Below, in pieces: positions 54,843 through 64,000 of a stretch of DNA of 64,000 nucleotides; position 1 is the first letter of the stretch, and the number at the start of each line of letters is the position of its first letter. The position numbers were made by a program, and so were the translations under genes. Source of the stretch: Stictocephala bisonia (Eukaryota > Arthropoda > Insecta > Hemiptera > Membracidae); assembly GCA_035578905.1 (NCBI GenBank), contig JAQJVL010000175.1, positions 124,001 to 188,000 of the forward strand, given 5' to 3'. The notes beneath the pieces are model-generated. The model ran no database searches. It was given only the letters and a program-made list of their open reading frames with translations, and was not told the origin of the DNA.

Positions 54843-55390
54843 TTATACCTTCTCACTACTGAAAACACAACGTGGTTTTGACGTTGTTCCATAATAATCA
54901 GCTGGAGTGCAGCACTCGATAGCAAAAACTATGTTTACTCCAAAGGCTGCTAGAATTCACTATACAGCATTAGTAGCCATATTGTCAATAATAACCAGCT
55001 GTATGTCAAGAAATGTGTTAATACAAATGTAGAGTTTACGGCACTACAGCCATAAATGTGTAAACATGTCTACAGCGCCATCGGGGCTTAAAAAAAGTCA
55101 ACAAGTATACTTGTCATAAATATAAAATTCTAAAACTACAAAATATTTAATAGAATGTATTTGACTCTGTATAACAATTATGTTGTTATTTGATAAATAG
55201 TTAAATAGGTAAATAAATAAGGCTAACGCATTGATAAACACACGAAAAACTCGGTAGGACATTACAGGTTTTGTTTTCTGTCCCACTGTAAAAAGTTTTA
55301 ATTCTTATGATTTATGTAGTGAACATTTATGTAGTGAAATTAATTTATGTAGATTTACCCACATTGTTTATGTGACTAGATAAATAAATT
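54843..55390. other. Intron sequence, no gene recognised
   Basis: AT-rich. The left end of the piggyBac relic should lie here, but no TTAA/CCC end was found. AACTCGGTAGGACAT near 55249 recurs near 21718. Confidence 0.45.
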
Positions 55391-56510
55391 ATAGGTAATA
55401 TCACTTGTGGTGTCCCCCAGGGGTCTGTCCTCGGTCCCGTTCTGTTTCTCATCTATATCAACTACTTATCTTCTTGCCTTGGGGATGGGACGGTGTGCCT
55501 ATTTGCGGATGACACGTCCCTGACAGTGTCCGACTCCACAAGGGAAGACCTTGAATTGAATACTTTTGTTCAATCTAATAACCTCCTGCAGTGGTTTGAT
55601 GAAAATTTGCTTAAATTGAATACAGGAAAAACTCATTTCGTGAACTTTTCAATCAGAAATAACGAGGAAATTCAGTTTAAGTTACTTTTGGGCGATGTTG
55701 AGCTAGAAGCTACTCACCAAACTAAATTTTTAGGCTTAACCTTAGACGACAATGTTTGTTTCCATGCCCATATTGACATTGTCTGTAGTAGAGTGAGTTC
55801 ATCAGTATTTTTATTACGACAGCTTTCAAAGATCGCAGGAATTGATGTTATGATGACTGCCTACTATGGCTCACTCTATCCTCACTTGGTGTATGCAGTG
55901 CCAATGTGGGGATGTGAGAGCAAAAGAACTTTGTTTGTACTTCGTCTTCAAAAAAAGGCTGTTCGAGTGATTCATGGTTTGGATTACCGAGAGTCTTGCA
56001 AAAACGCATTCCGCTCATCAAGAATTTTAACTTTTCCCTCAATTTACATATTAGAAACACTGACCTTTGTTAAAAATAATTTACACCTTTTTAACAGTCA
56101 AAAATCTCATTCATACTTCGAAATATTTACACCATTAAAATTCCAGCTCATTCAAAAACCTTTTTTGAAAAACAATGTTTGTATAGTGCCATAAAGCTTT
56201 GTAATCTTCTTCCTTTAAAGCTTAAGCTGGAAGCGAACCCTGCAGCGTTTAAGAAACAGCTCAAAAACGTCCTCATTGAGAAATGTTACTACAGTGTCCG
56301 GGAATGTTTCACTGATGGGTTTGCTGTCTAAGAGACAACTTTCATTTTACACTTTAAGTATTTAATTTAATTAATGTTAATTAAATTTTTTTTATGATTC
56401 ATTCGACTGTATAATTTATATATTTAGATGTAAGTTTATATTGACATGGCTAATGCATGTAATTGTCTCTTGGCTAAATAAACGAGTTATTGAGTTATTG
56501 ACCTTCAAGA
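55391..56510 (+). pseudogene. 5'-truncated LINE RT, (GAGTTATT) tail
   Basis: Starts abruptly within RT at ITCGVPQGSVLGPVLFLIYI, then VCLFADDTSLTVSDSTREDL (catalytic FADD), NLLKLNTGKTHFVNFSI, FLGLTLDDNVCFHAHID, and VYAVPMWGCESKRTLFVLRL QKKAVRVI. The open frame is 55493-56194; after a frameshift the C-terminus reads AIKLCNLLPLKLKLEANPAA and CYYSVRECFTDGFAV, with a stop near 56331. The 3' end is AATAAACGAGTTATTGAGTT, so the tail is a short GAGTTATT repeat. A young but dead insertion, in Jockey/CR1-type style. Confidence 0.88.
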
Positions 56511-57000
56511 CTACAGTACACAAATAGTGGTGTTCAAACTCCTGCAACTTGGCTGCGGTAATCTCAAGGCCAATCCAGAATGGGGGGGGGTTTACTTGTC
56601 CACCCCGTACACATCCGGCTTTTCGAAAGCTATAAATCCAATCAATACTCGCTGTATTTGAGTATAAATTTATAGTAGACTATACCATTACATTCAGCGA
56701 GTTTACTATATTGGTCACGGGGGGGGGATACTTTTCCAGTCGTGGGCACCAGTTTCATCAGCTATCCAAATAACGTTTTTATGATTTTAAAGAGTGACGT
56801 AGGTAATATTCCTATATTGCCTCTTTTACTATTATTATCTTAAATATGTGTATCTTGGAGTGCAAGGATATCAAACATTGTGATTTTCAATAAAGACCCT
56901 ACAGATGCACTCATTCTTTGCCTTGTTTAAGTCTTTAGTGTTAAAATGCACTACATTTAAAACATAGCTTATTATTTTATAATTAACTTTGTCCTCAGAA
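56511..57000. other. Intron sequence with G tracts, no gene
   Basis: Two G tracts (about 56581-56590 and 56719-56728). The second is followed by ATACTTTTCCAGTCGTG as at 47138-47157. Nothing coding. Confidence 0.5.
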
Positions 57001-57780
57001 GGACCTTTTAGATTTAAATGTCAAAAAATGTGCCTCTGTTCTTAGTTGTGCAATAAGGTCTGTAATATTCAATATTTTCACCCTGAAGGGCATGGGAAGC
57101 CCTCAAAGTACGTTTTTTGGCCATAATATGGGGTGATTTAAATTAACCAAAAGAGAACAGCTGTTTAAATTTGAATATTGATATGTACATAATTTTGACA
57201 GCTGTTGCAATGTAATAAATGGTGTTTGTAATATTGAGGAGGTTAGATGTGTCTTAATGCTATCTGTAGGGCTTTGTCTCACTGGACTTGAAAGTTTGAA
57301 TGAGAGTTGAAGTTTCAATGGTAATCTAATGCAGTTATTTTATTTATCTTCAACTGTCAAACAAAAACAAATGAAATAAACAAATTTGAAATGATCTAAG
57401 TAATATCAATGGGTGTTTATACTAATAAATAGGTAGCAACGCAAGTTATGTGAGTCAGATACTAAATAAATGTAAAATTGTGATTTTACGTGATATAGTT
57501 TAACTACTAATATTTCTAGCCAAAAGTCACAATCCAAAGCCGAGTGCCGGGGTTGACATGCAAAGCGTGCTGGGGTGTCTCCTAGTTATCTATAATACAA
57601 TAATCGCAAAAACCTCTTTTGAATTTGTTCAATCATTACAGAGTATATTTGTGTTGAAGGTGACCAGACAACACTTGTGAATCCCAAATGAGAATGTACA
57701 AGTGTTATAAACAAAGCTTTTAATTTTTTAATATTACTAAATTGCTTTCCAAGTCTTGAAATAAACTTTAGTCTTTATTT
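57001..57780 (-). pseudogene. Decayed LINE RT C-terminus, minus strand
   Basis: Read from 57770 leftward: RLKFISRLGKQFSNIKKLKA, LFITLVHSHLGFTSVVWSPS, then TQIYSVMIEQIQKRFLRLLY (YR), the thumb/C-terminal block of Jockey/R1-type LINEs (LV-S-LEY-S-VW-P-----I--IQ--F-R). Further left only broken pieces are seen. No ends. Confidence 0.7.
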
Positions 57781-58388
57781 TCCAAAAACAAATAATTACA
57801 GAAATGCAATAAGTAAAATATCCAAAACTAAAAATGTAATGAAAACATATAATGAGTACAAAACTAAATCTTGTACTCATGTGTCAGTGTTTAACATAGT
57901 AAAGCTCAGGCTGACCAGTTCTTTACTATATTATTCCTGCTTTGTTAACTATATTTAAAGAAAAAGTGATTTTATTTTGTGTAATACATAAAAGCAAGAA
58001 TACGTTTGGTTTTAATTTTTAAGACTACAATCAAAATGTGAATGCCTTAGTTATGAGTGAATTGTTATTTTTTTCGGGAGAAGAGGCAGATGCATTGAGA
58101 GTAAACAAATTCTAGTGGGAGCCCAAATCAAACCTCTCAAGTTGACAGGACTTTCTTCTTACACCAAAGTACTAGATGACATTAATTTTTAATGACCTCT
58201 CCAGCATTGTTACAATTATTATTGAATCTAATGTAAACCTCTTGGCTCTTCTAATAAGACTGAATCTTGCTTTGGTCATACCAAAATCTGATAAATTACT
58301 GTTATATTTTATGAAATGGCTGAAAATGTTGTTTTATTTTAAATTCTTTTTGTTTTTCTTGCTTATGACTAGATGTGTGTTGTTTCAG
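57781..58388. other. Intron sequence before the last Caprin exon
   Basis: AT-rich, no gene. The small open frame that runs into the exon is in a different frame from the Caprin coding sequence. Acceptor GTTGTTTCAG ends at 58388. Confidence 0.55.
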
Positions 58389-58447
58389 CTCCACGAGGCA
58401 ATGCTCGAGGTGGCAATCCTCGGGGCAGCAACAGAGGCAGTCGCTAA
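58389..58447 (+). CDS. Caprin: Caprin homologue, last coding exon (RG tail, stop)
   Basis: The acceptor TGTTTCAG ends at 58388. Phase 1 joining gives A-PRGNARGGNPRGSNRGSR and the stop TAA at 58445-58447. The short RG-rich terminus continues the RGG exon directly and matches the usual Arg/Gly C-terminus of Caprin proteins. Confidence 0.9.
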
Positions 58448-59625
58448 TAACTTGCCTAACAAAACAAATTTCTGTGATGTCATGTGAAAGAACTGCAAGT
58501 TAAAACACAGGAACAAATCCAAGTTTCACTATGGCTAAGGCAGGCTTTTTCACAGGGATAGGAGACATTCAAACACAACTGATTTTTTTTTGTAAAGTGT
58601 TAAAATAAAAAAAGATTAAAATCCAAAAAAAATCGAAAAAAGTGCGATCTAGTGGGAAAAGTGAGTGTAAATGTGACTGAAAACTGCCTGAAATGCTTGG
58701 TTCAGCTTTGTTAACTTTTCCACTGCAACGGTAACCGTTCCAATTGTTTTTCTAAAACTTATTGTATAAACCAACTCAAAATTCTCTCAACTGCAACACA
58801 TTTAAATTTAAAACCAAATATTACTTGTAGTCTGGTGACAATTGAGTTGGTTTCTCAAAACGCAAATGTAAATACTGATAGTTTGACTAGAAGATTGTTT
58901 TCTGACCCTGTACAGCCTGTTGTCATAAATTCGAGTTTGTTATTTTTATATTGCTAGAGACTTTGTAACGTAAATAGTCAGTTAACGTGTGTGACAATAC
59001 CTTCTTCATTATTTCATGTACCGGTTTATTGTTAGTACAATGGTTAAATAAATATTTTTATATCACGTAGCTATTTTTCTTGATGGCTGTATCAGCAAGT
59101 GTTTCTATTTATTTTATTTTTTCTTAGTTATTTTTCACTGTTTGTTTGAAAATCTATTTAGTTGGGAAGTGCTTGCTGATAGAATTTAATTTTAACAACT
59201 GATTGCTTAACCGCCATGTATTATTAAACATTTAAATTGCTATTATATTTTATTATGTAATCAAGTATTATTATCGAGATCAGAGACAAGCATCAACCTA
59301 TACACTAAACTGATCTCAAATGATTTTCATTTGTAATAAAGATACATTGATAGCAATATTCATGTTTATGCTATGAGACCATTTCAAACTGTCTCAAATA
59401 TATACTGCTTTTTTCATATGATTATTTAATGTGTTGTTTCAATTATTATATGATTTGTATATTGCATTTTGATTCTAGCCAATGTACACTTTCTTGATAT
59501 TTTATGTATTATATTTGTTCATCATATCTAGGCTGTACAAGAGGCATATCTCCATCTTATGTTGTCAGTGGTTTGGCTCACTGATAATTCCTAACTACAA
59601 ATAAAGATAGTTTAAATAACAGTTG
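58448..59625 (+). other. Caprin: Probable Caprin 3' UTR with poly(A) signals
   Basis: AT-rich sequence with AATAAA at 59047-59052, 59335-59340 and 59600-59605. The first two allow alternative shorter 3' ends; the last is followed by a TTGTATTTTT stretch (about 59622). No transposon is recognised inside, which contrasts with the introns and supports its being transcribed UTR. The exact end is inferred. Confidence 0.6.
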
Positions 59626-60988
59626 TATTTTTTAGTTCCTTCGTAAACTTATAATATTAAGAAAGTTTATAAAAGAAATAAATTTCTAAATTGATTATAT
59701 GTTTATTATTTAAATATTTCATATTAGACCTACTTTTAAGAAATCTGTAAATTTAAATTTTCCATTTGACTACTAATGGATAAAAAATTTTCATGATATT
59801 TGTGACACACATTTGTAAAAAAAAAATAGTACATTGACTTTGTAAGGACCAATAGTGCCACCTAAGTTAAGGCCTGATGTTAGTCGCATTTTTATCCTTT
59901 GTTTACAGGAATGTAGAACAAAGTAATTCCACACGTGAAACTTTGGAACTAGTCCCAGAACTGCTCCAAAACGGTTCTACAAACTTGCCACCTCATCTCT
60001 AAGGCATAATGATAATGATAGTCTAGCTCAATGGAGGAGGGCGTAAGTAGTGGTCAGGGTATTATGGCAATAATATTACAAACTAATATTAAGTATTTCT
60101 CTCTTAAGCTAAAAATGACTTAAAATTAACTTATAAAACACTTAAAATTGTAAAACAAAAATAAACACAACAACCAGATCAAATAATCACTATTAAACTC
60201 TTTTTTATTCCCCAGCTGATCAGAAAGTAAACAAAAAGTACATACATTACTAGCCACGATCCAATTTTGCTCAGAGAGCATAAAAATATTATTCTTTCAT
60301 AATCACATGTAAAAGTAAATATAAAGTATATAAACAGAAAAGTACATGTCACAAACTAGTTCTATTGCAACGGATTCTATAACCCAAACAAAACGGTGCC
60401 GTGAGGATCAGTCTAGTTGTGGTTAGTAAAATAAAGTTGCAAAGTAAAGTTTTCTGCAGCGAGACAACTTTGTTTGGTTTATTTCCATTTAAAATTAACT
60501 AAACCAAAAAATAATGTGTTACATTTATTTTTGTACAGTACAGTAGTACTCTTTAATAACGTTATTTCCCTAAAAAATAAACTTTTGCATTGATTGTACA
60601 AACTTTAGCCCATTACATTAAATTTTTATTAAAAAATATGGATTGTCTTCAATTTTAACTTACAGTTAGTAGAAATGTAATGAAAAATTAAATAACTCAA
60701 AAATAACAAAAAAATCATCACAATCTTAATTTTAATAATTTCTTATTATTTTCAGTTAAATCAATAAATTCATGTTCAATAACTGGAGTCTCATTGCAAC
60801 TGGAAACTCCATTATTATTATTTAGACAGCATTAATTAGTATATTTTTATGTAATATTATTATTACTATTTTTATACTAATGTTTCTGTCACTGAACATG
60901 TCAGCCTACTTGGAACCTAGATTGTAATCAATAAAAATTTAACTTAAAAGGCATAAGCATGAATCCGCAAATAACGTTAAGACATTGT
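59626..60988. other. AT-rich downstream sequence, no gene
   Basis: Nothing coding or repetitive that I can assign. Confidence 0.5.
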
Positions 60989-60992
60989 TTAA

Positions 60993-61700
60993 CCCTTGGA
61001 GGACCGACAAAAAAGAAAGGTGCAAACTTTTTTTCCTTCACTTTTCAAGTGCAGCATCTAAAATGTTCAGGCTGAAATTTTGGAGAAACGCAAGTCTTTA
61101 TACATTTATTTATAACCTATGTTCTAACAAAGATACAAGGGTACTTCTTTGACCAGAATGTTTGTAATTGAGTACTTTATCAGAATAAATGTCCAAAAAG
61201 TCATAATTTTTAAATATTTATAATTTGTCAATAAAAAGTTATTTTGTTTTAATAAAATCTTTTTTACACTTACAGCTTGTAAAAAAATAATATTTTACCT
61301 GTCGGAAACTGTTTTATTGAAGTCTAAACTTAATCACCTACAAACACTGAAAAAATTATAACAATCAGATTGAAAATATAACATGAAATATTATGTTAGT
61401 ACTGTCAGATTCGTTTGTTAAAATTGGCTCTCTGTCTATAATTGTCAGTTCTTTTCATTGACGTTATATTCCAACAGCTGGCTCCAGGTGTTAAAAAAAG
61501 CATTCTCAAACGTCTGCGTATCATCCCAAAGACATAAAAGTTATTGTAAGCGGTAAATTGGATGTATATGTAACAAACTTCAAATGACGGAATATCGTCA
61601 TTCGGTCTGCAAAGTGGATTTAGTAATGACTATATTTCGTCATTTCGGCCCTCAAGGGAAAAACTTAAATAACGAAATATATTAATTTGGTCCTCAAAGG
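60993..61700. mobile_element. Possible TTAA-flanked MITE
   Basis: TTAA at 60989-60992 followed by CCCTTGGAGGACCGACA. Inverted counterparts are CGGCCCTCAAGGG near 61648 and TTTGGTCCTCAAAGG near 61686, the latter with TTAA a few bases beyond. The ends are only approximately matched, so this is tentative. No gene inside. Confidence 0.35.
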
Positions 61701-61927
61701 ATGAAAATTAAATTAAAACAAAAATTATACTTTTTAGCCATAATTATTGAGTTATCATTGATACAATTAATTTGTTGTAAAGTAATATAATAGACATTTT
61801 TGTTTTATCCAAAATCAAAGATTGTGGAGATATACACACCACATTATACTCATTTATTAACACAATAGAACAACAGTTCTATGTGTAAGTCAAGTTTCAC
61901 ATATCAAAATATAAAAACAAAAATATA

Positions 61928-61928
61928 A

Positions 61929-61968
<40 letters not shown>
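61928..61968. repeat. (TA)n microsatellite
   Basis: About 20 TA units directly followed by (CTTA)n, the simple tail of the adjacent minus-strand LINE. Confidence 0.95.
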
Positions 61969-61970
<2 letters not shown>

Positions 61971-63000
61971 TTACTTACTTACTTACTCCCATGGCCATCG
62001 ATGCCCAAGATTTGGCCTCACCAACAAGCTCTCTCCATCTTTCTCTGTTTTCTGCCTCCTCCATTGTGGTTCCAAGTGCTGCGGTGTCTGTCTTAACCCC
62101 ATCCCACCATCTTCTTTTTCACCACTGGTCTTCCCAATCCAGCTTCCTTCAGTAGCGTCCCTTGTTCTCTACGCCATACATGGCCTGCCCATCTCAATCT
62201 TCTTGATCTTGCGGTTGCTATTATGTCACAGTCATTGTACTGCTGTCTTATCTCTTGGTTATGCTTGCGCCTCCATTTTCCAATGTTGGACCAAATATTT
62301 TTCTTAGTACGCGATTTTCAAACACGATGAGTTTGTTCTCTTCTTTTTTATTTAATATCCAGGTTTCTGCACCATATAAAAGTACTGGCCTTATCATCGT
62401 TTGATATATTCGTATTTTTGTTCGGTATGACAGTAACTTTGACGACAAGATCTTATTGCAAGCATACATGCATCTGTTGGCTAGGTTTATTCTGTTTACA
62501 ATTTCTAATTCCTCACTATTCTTATTGGATATTAGTACTCCCAGATATTTAAACTGCTCCACCTCTTCAAAGCTATGTCCTTCTATATTTATTTCTGTAA
62601 GCGGGTGGCCACCTCTTTCAAAGTGCATGTACTTTGTTTTTTTATCATTTATTCTTAGACCCATGCATTCTGTCTCTTGAATTAAAATTTTGGTTAGTTC
62701 TTCAAGGTCTTCTTTTGTTTCAGTTAAAATAGTTACATCGTCGGCAAATGCTAATATATTAATTTTACATCCTACTGTTACACCTAAGTTTTTATGTCTA
62801 ATTTTTTGAAGGGCATCTTCTAGAGCTATGTTAAACAGCAAAGGTGAAAGCCCGTCACCTTGTCGAACTCCTGTTATTACTTCAAAAGCATCAGACAATT
62901 CACCCTCAATTCTGACTTTACACTTAGACCCTTCGACTGTCATCTTAGCTAGATTAATAAGTTTTTTGGTATACCAAACTTTTCCATCTTTTTCCATGTT
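61969..63000 (-). pseudogene. RTE-like LINE, 5'-truncated, with (TAAG)n tail
   Basis: The main open frame (62997 to 62248) reads KLINLAKMTVEGSKCKVRIE, VITGVRQGDGLSPLLFNIAL, KINILAFADDVTILTETKED (catalytic FADD), IQETECMGLRINDKKTKYMH, FEEVEQFKYLGVLISNKNS, RPVLLYGAETWILNKKEE and VLRKIFGPTLENG. After a frameshift near 62250 the C-terminus continues as RSRRLRWAGHVWRRE. It ends in (GTAA)n at 61969-61985. Same family as the fragment at 8063-8457. The RQGDGLSP and FADD motifs are those of the widespread insect RTE/craft-like RTs. Confidence 0.9.
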
Positions 63001-63185
63001 TTCTTCCTATATATAAATAATTTATATATATAAATTATTACCATTAAAATAAAAACTATATTGTTTTAAATTTAAAACATAAAATAATAACTAGTAACAG
63101 AACACCTCCAGTCCTAAAATATACATCATTCCGATAAAGAGTGTATTTTACTTTAATTATTGACAGCTTAAAAACCCAAATAATA
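63001..63185. other. AT-rich spacer with short TA tracts
   Basis: TATATATAAATAATTTATAT palindromic tract near 63008-63037. No gene. Confidence 0.5.
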
Positions 63186-64000
63186 GAACCTGTTGTCCTA
63201 GCCACTTCCCAAGGCCTCCTCTACTGAGTAGAAAGCCCTTCCATTCAGATACATCCTCATACCTTTTTTTAATGAATTCAAGGATTTATTGTTTATCAGA
63301 CTTGGGTCAAGATAATTAAAAAGCTTAGGGCCAAAATTAAAGACCGAATTTTTTATTTGGTAAGTCAAGTCTAAACATCAATTTGCAAATTATTTCAGTT
63401 TCTTGTTGCGTAGGGGTGGCTGAGATTATTGAAGTAATTTTGATTTCTAAAAACAAAAATTAAACAATGGTATATTAGCAAACCAGGAAGAGTAAGGATG
63501 CCTTCTGACAGGAAACACTCTCCACAAATGTCTCGCTGGTTCATGCCCCAATTGGTCCTGAGTGCTCTCTTCTGGAAGGCAAATACTGAGAAAATCATGC
63601 TGACACCAAAAACCCCAGAAAACCAAACCATAGCTCAGCCGAGATTAAAAAAAGGCAAAGCAAGGTATGCGAGTTTCAGGACATCACAAAAGACAAAGAC
63701 TGAGAGACACCGCAAGGCATAGCTTGATGAATTCAGTTGTTTGCATAATTTATCCACATGAGAATTCCAGTGAAGATTTTTGTTAAGATGCAATCCAAGA
63801 AATTGTATGGTATTTTGAAACAATATTAGTGTCTGATATTTTTAGATAAGGCCATTCAGAAATACCTATGGTTTTAAATTTAATCAATTCTGTTTTTGAA
63901 AAATTGAGAAAAAGCTTGTTTGCAGTAAAACCAATCAATGAGTGATTTTGAAGTGGTATTGAATATATCGGTAAGATTGTTCACATGTCTATTAGTCAGA
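63186..64000 (-). pseudogene. LINE RT C-terminal relic, runs off the right edge
   Basis: Minus strand from 64000: GFTANKLFLNFSKTELIKFK, then TIQFLGLHLNKNLHWNSHVD, KLCKQLNSSSYALRCLSVFV, QKRALRTNWGMNQRDICGEC, GILTLPGLLIYHCLIFVF, NNLSHPYATRN, FGPKLFNYLDPSLINNKSLN and RAFYSVEEALG near 63210. These are the thumb and C-terminal blocks of a Jockey/CR1-type LINE. Stops and frame changes at about 63400 and 63635. The palm domain lies beyond the window. Confidence 0.82.

Noticed and set aside
58176..58487. A 103-residue membrane-like protein at the last Caprin exon
   Set aside because: AT-rich intron sequence read through the acceptor in a different frame from the RG tail.
1..64000. tRNA, rRNA, CRISPR or prokaryotic operon features
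   Set aside because: None seen by eye; a tRNAscan/Rfam run would be needed to exclude small RNAs.

Overview
The window is arthropod nuclear DNA, most likely insect. It is AT-rich and intron-rich, and most of it is transposable-element sequence. The transposon set (BEL/Pao, Penelope-like, mariner, piggyBac, pogo/Tigger, hAT-like and several LINE lineages) and a one-copy Caprin-type gene fit an insect. I cannot place the order from sequence alone. There is no bacterial-style gene organisation, no tRNA or rRNA gene and no CRISPR array.

One host gene is visible, on the + strand: the 3' half of a Caprin homologue (stress-granule/mRNP RNA-binding protein). Five exons can be joined in frame with GT/AG borders: 12924-13045, 28160-28372, 33021-33159, 43293-43586 and 58389-58447 (stop codon), followed by a 3' UTR with poly(A) signals near 59047, 59335 and 59600. 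They encode the G3BP/Rasputin-binding motif, a Pro/Ala/Gln-rich linker, an acidic Trp-rich segment and an RGG/RG-rich tail. The N-terminal exons must lie left of the window, so 1-12923 is probably intron.

Everything else is intronic or downstream repeat. 1-12.9 kb: a LINE split by a Tigger transposon, a hAT-like relic, a 36-bp minisatellite, a piggyBac relic, an RTE-like LINE tail, a mariner relic and a LINE with RNase H. 13-28 kb: a mariner-type MITE, a minus-strand BEL/Pao relic split by a Penelope-like element, a nearly complete mariner, a Helitron-like element and a LINE tail. 28.5-33 kb: an apparently intact Tigger and two nested pogo-like MITEs. 33.2-43.3 kb: a 6.3-kb LINE inside a hAT-like relic. 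43.6-58.4 kb: a 110-bp tandem repeat, LINE relics and a piggyBac holding a four-level nest of transposons. 59.6-64 kb: AT-rich DNA, an RTE-like LINE and another LINE relic.

The most interesting item is the LINE at 33898-40230. Its first ORF starts with a methyl-CpG-binding domain (MBD) in which the DNA-contact residues match MBD1/MBD2, followed by a SENP8/Ulp1-type cysteine protease with a complete His-Asp-Gln-Cys set. An SGNH-type esterase ORF, an APE-type endonuclease and a reverse transcriptase follow. I know of no described LINE with this domain set. It suggests a retrotransposon that reads CpG methylation, which in insects marks transcribed gene bodies, and that may edit ubiquitin-like modifiers at its target. 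Its borders are fixed by a 6-bp target-site duplication and by an unoccupied copy of the target repeat elsewhere in the window.
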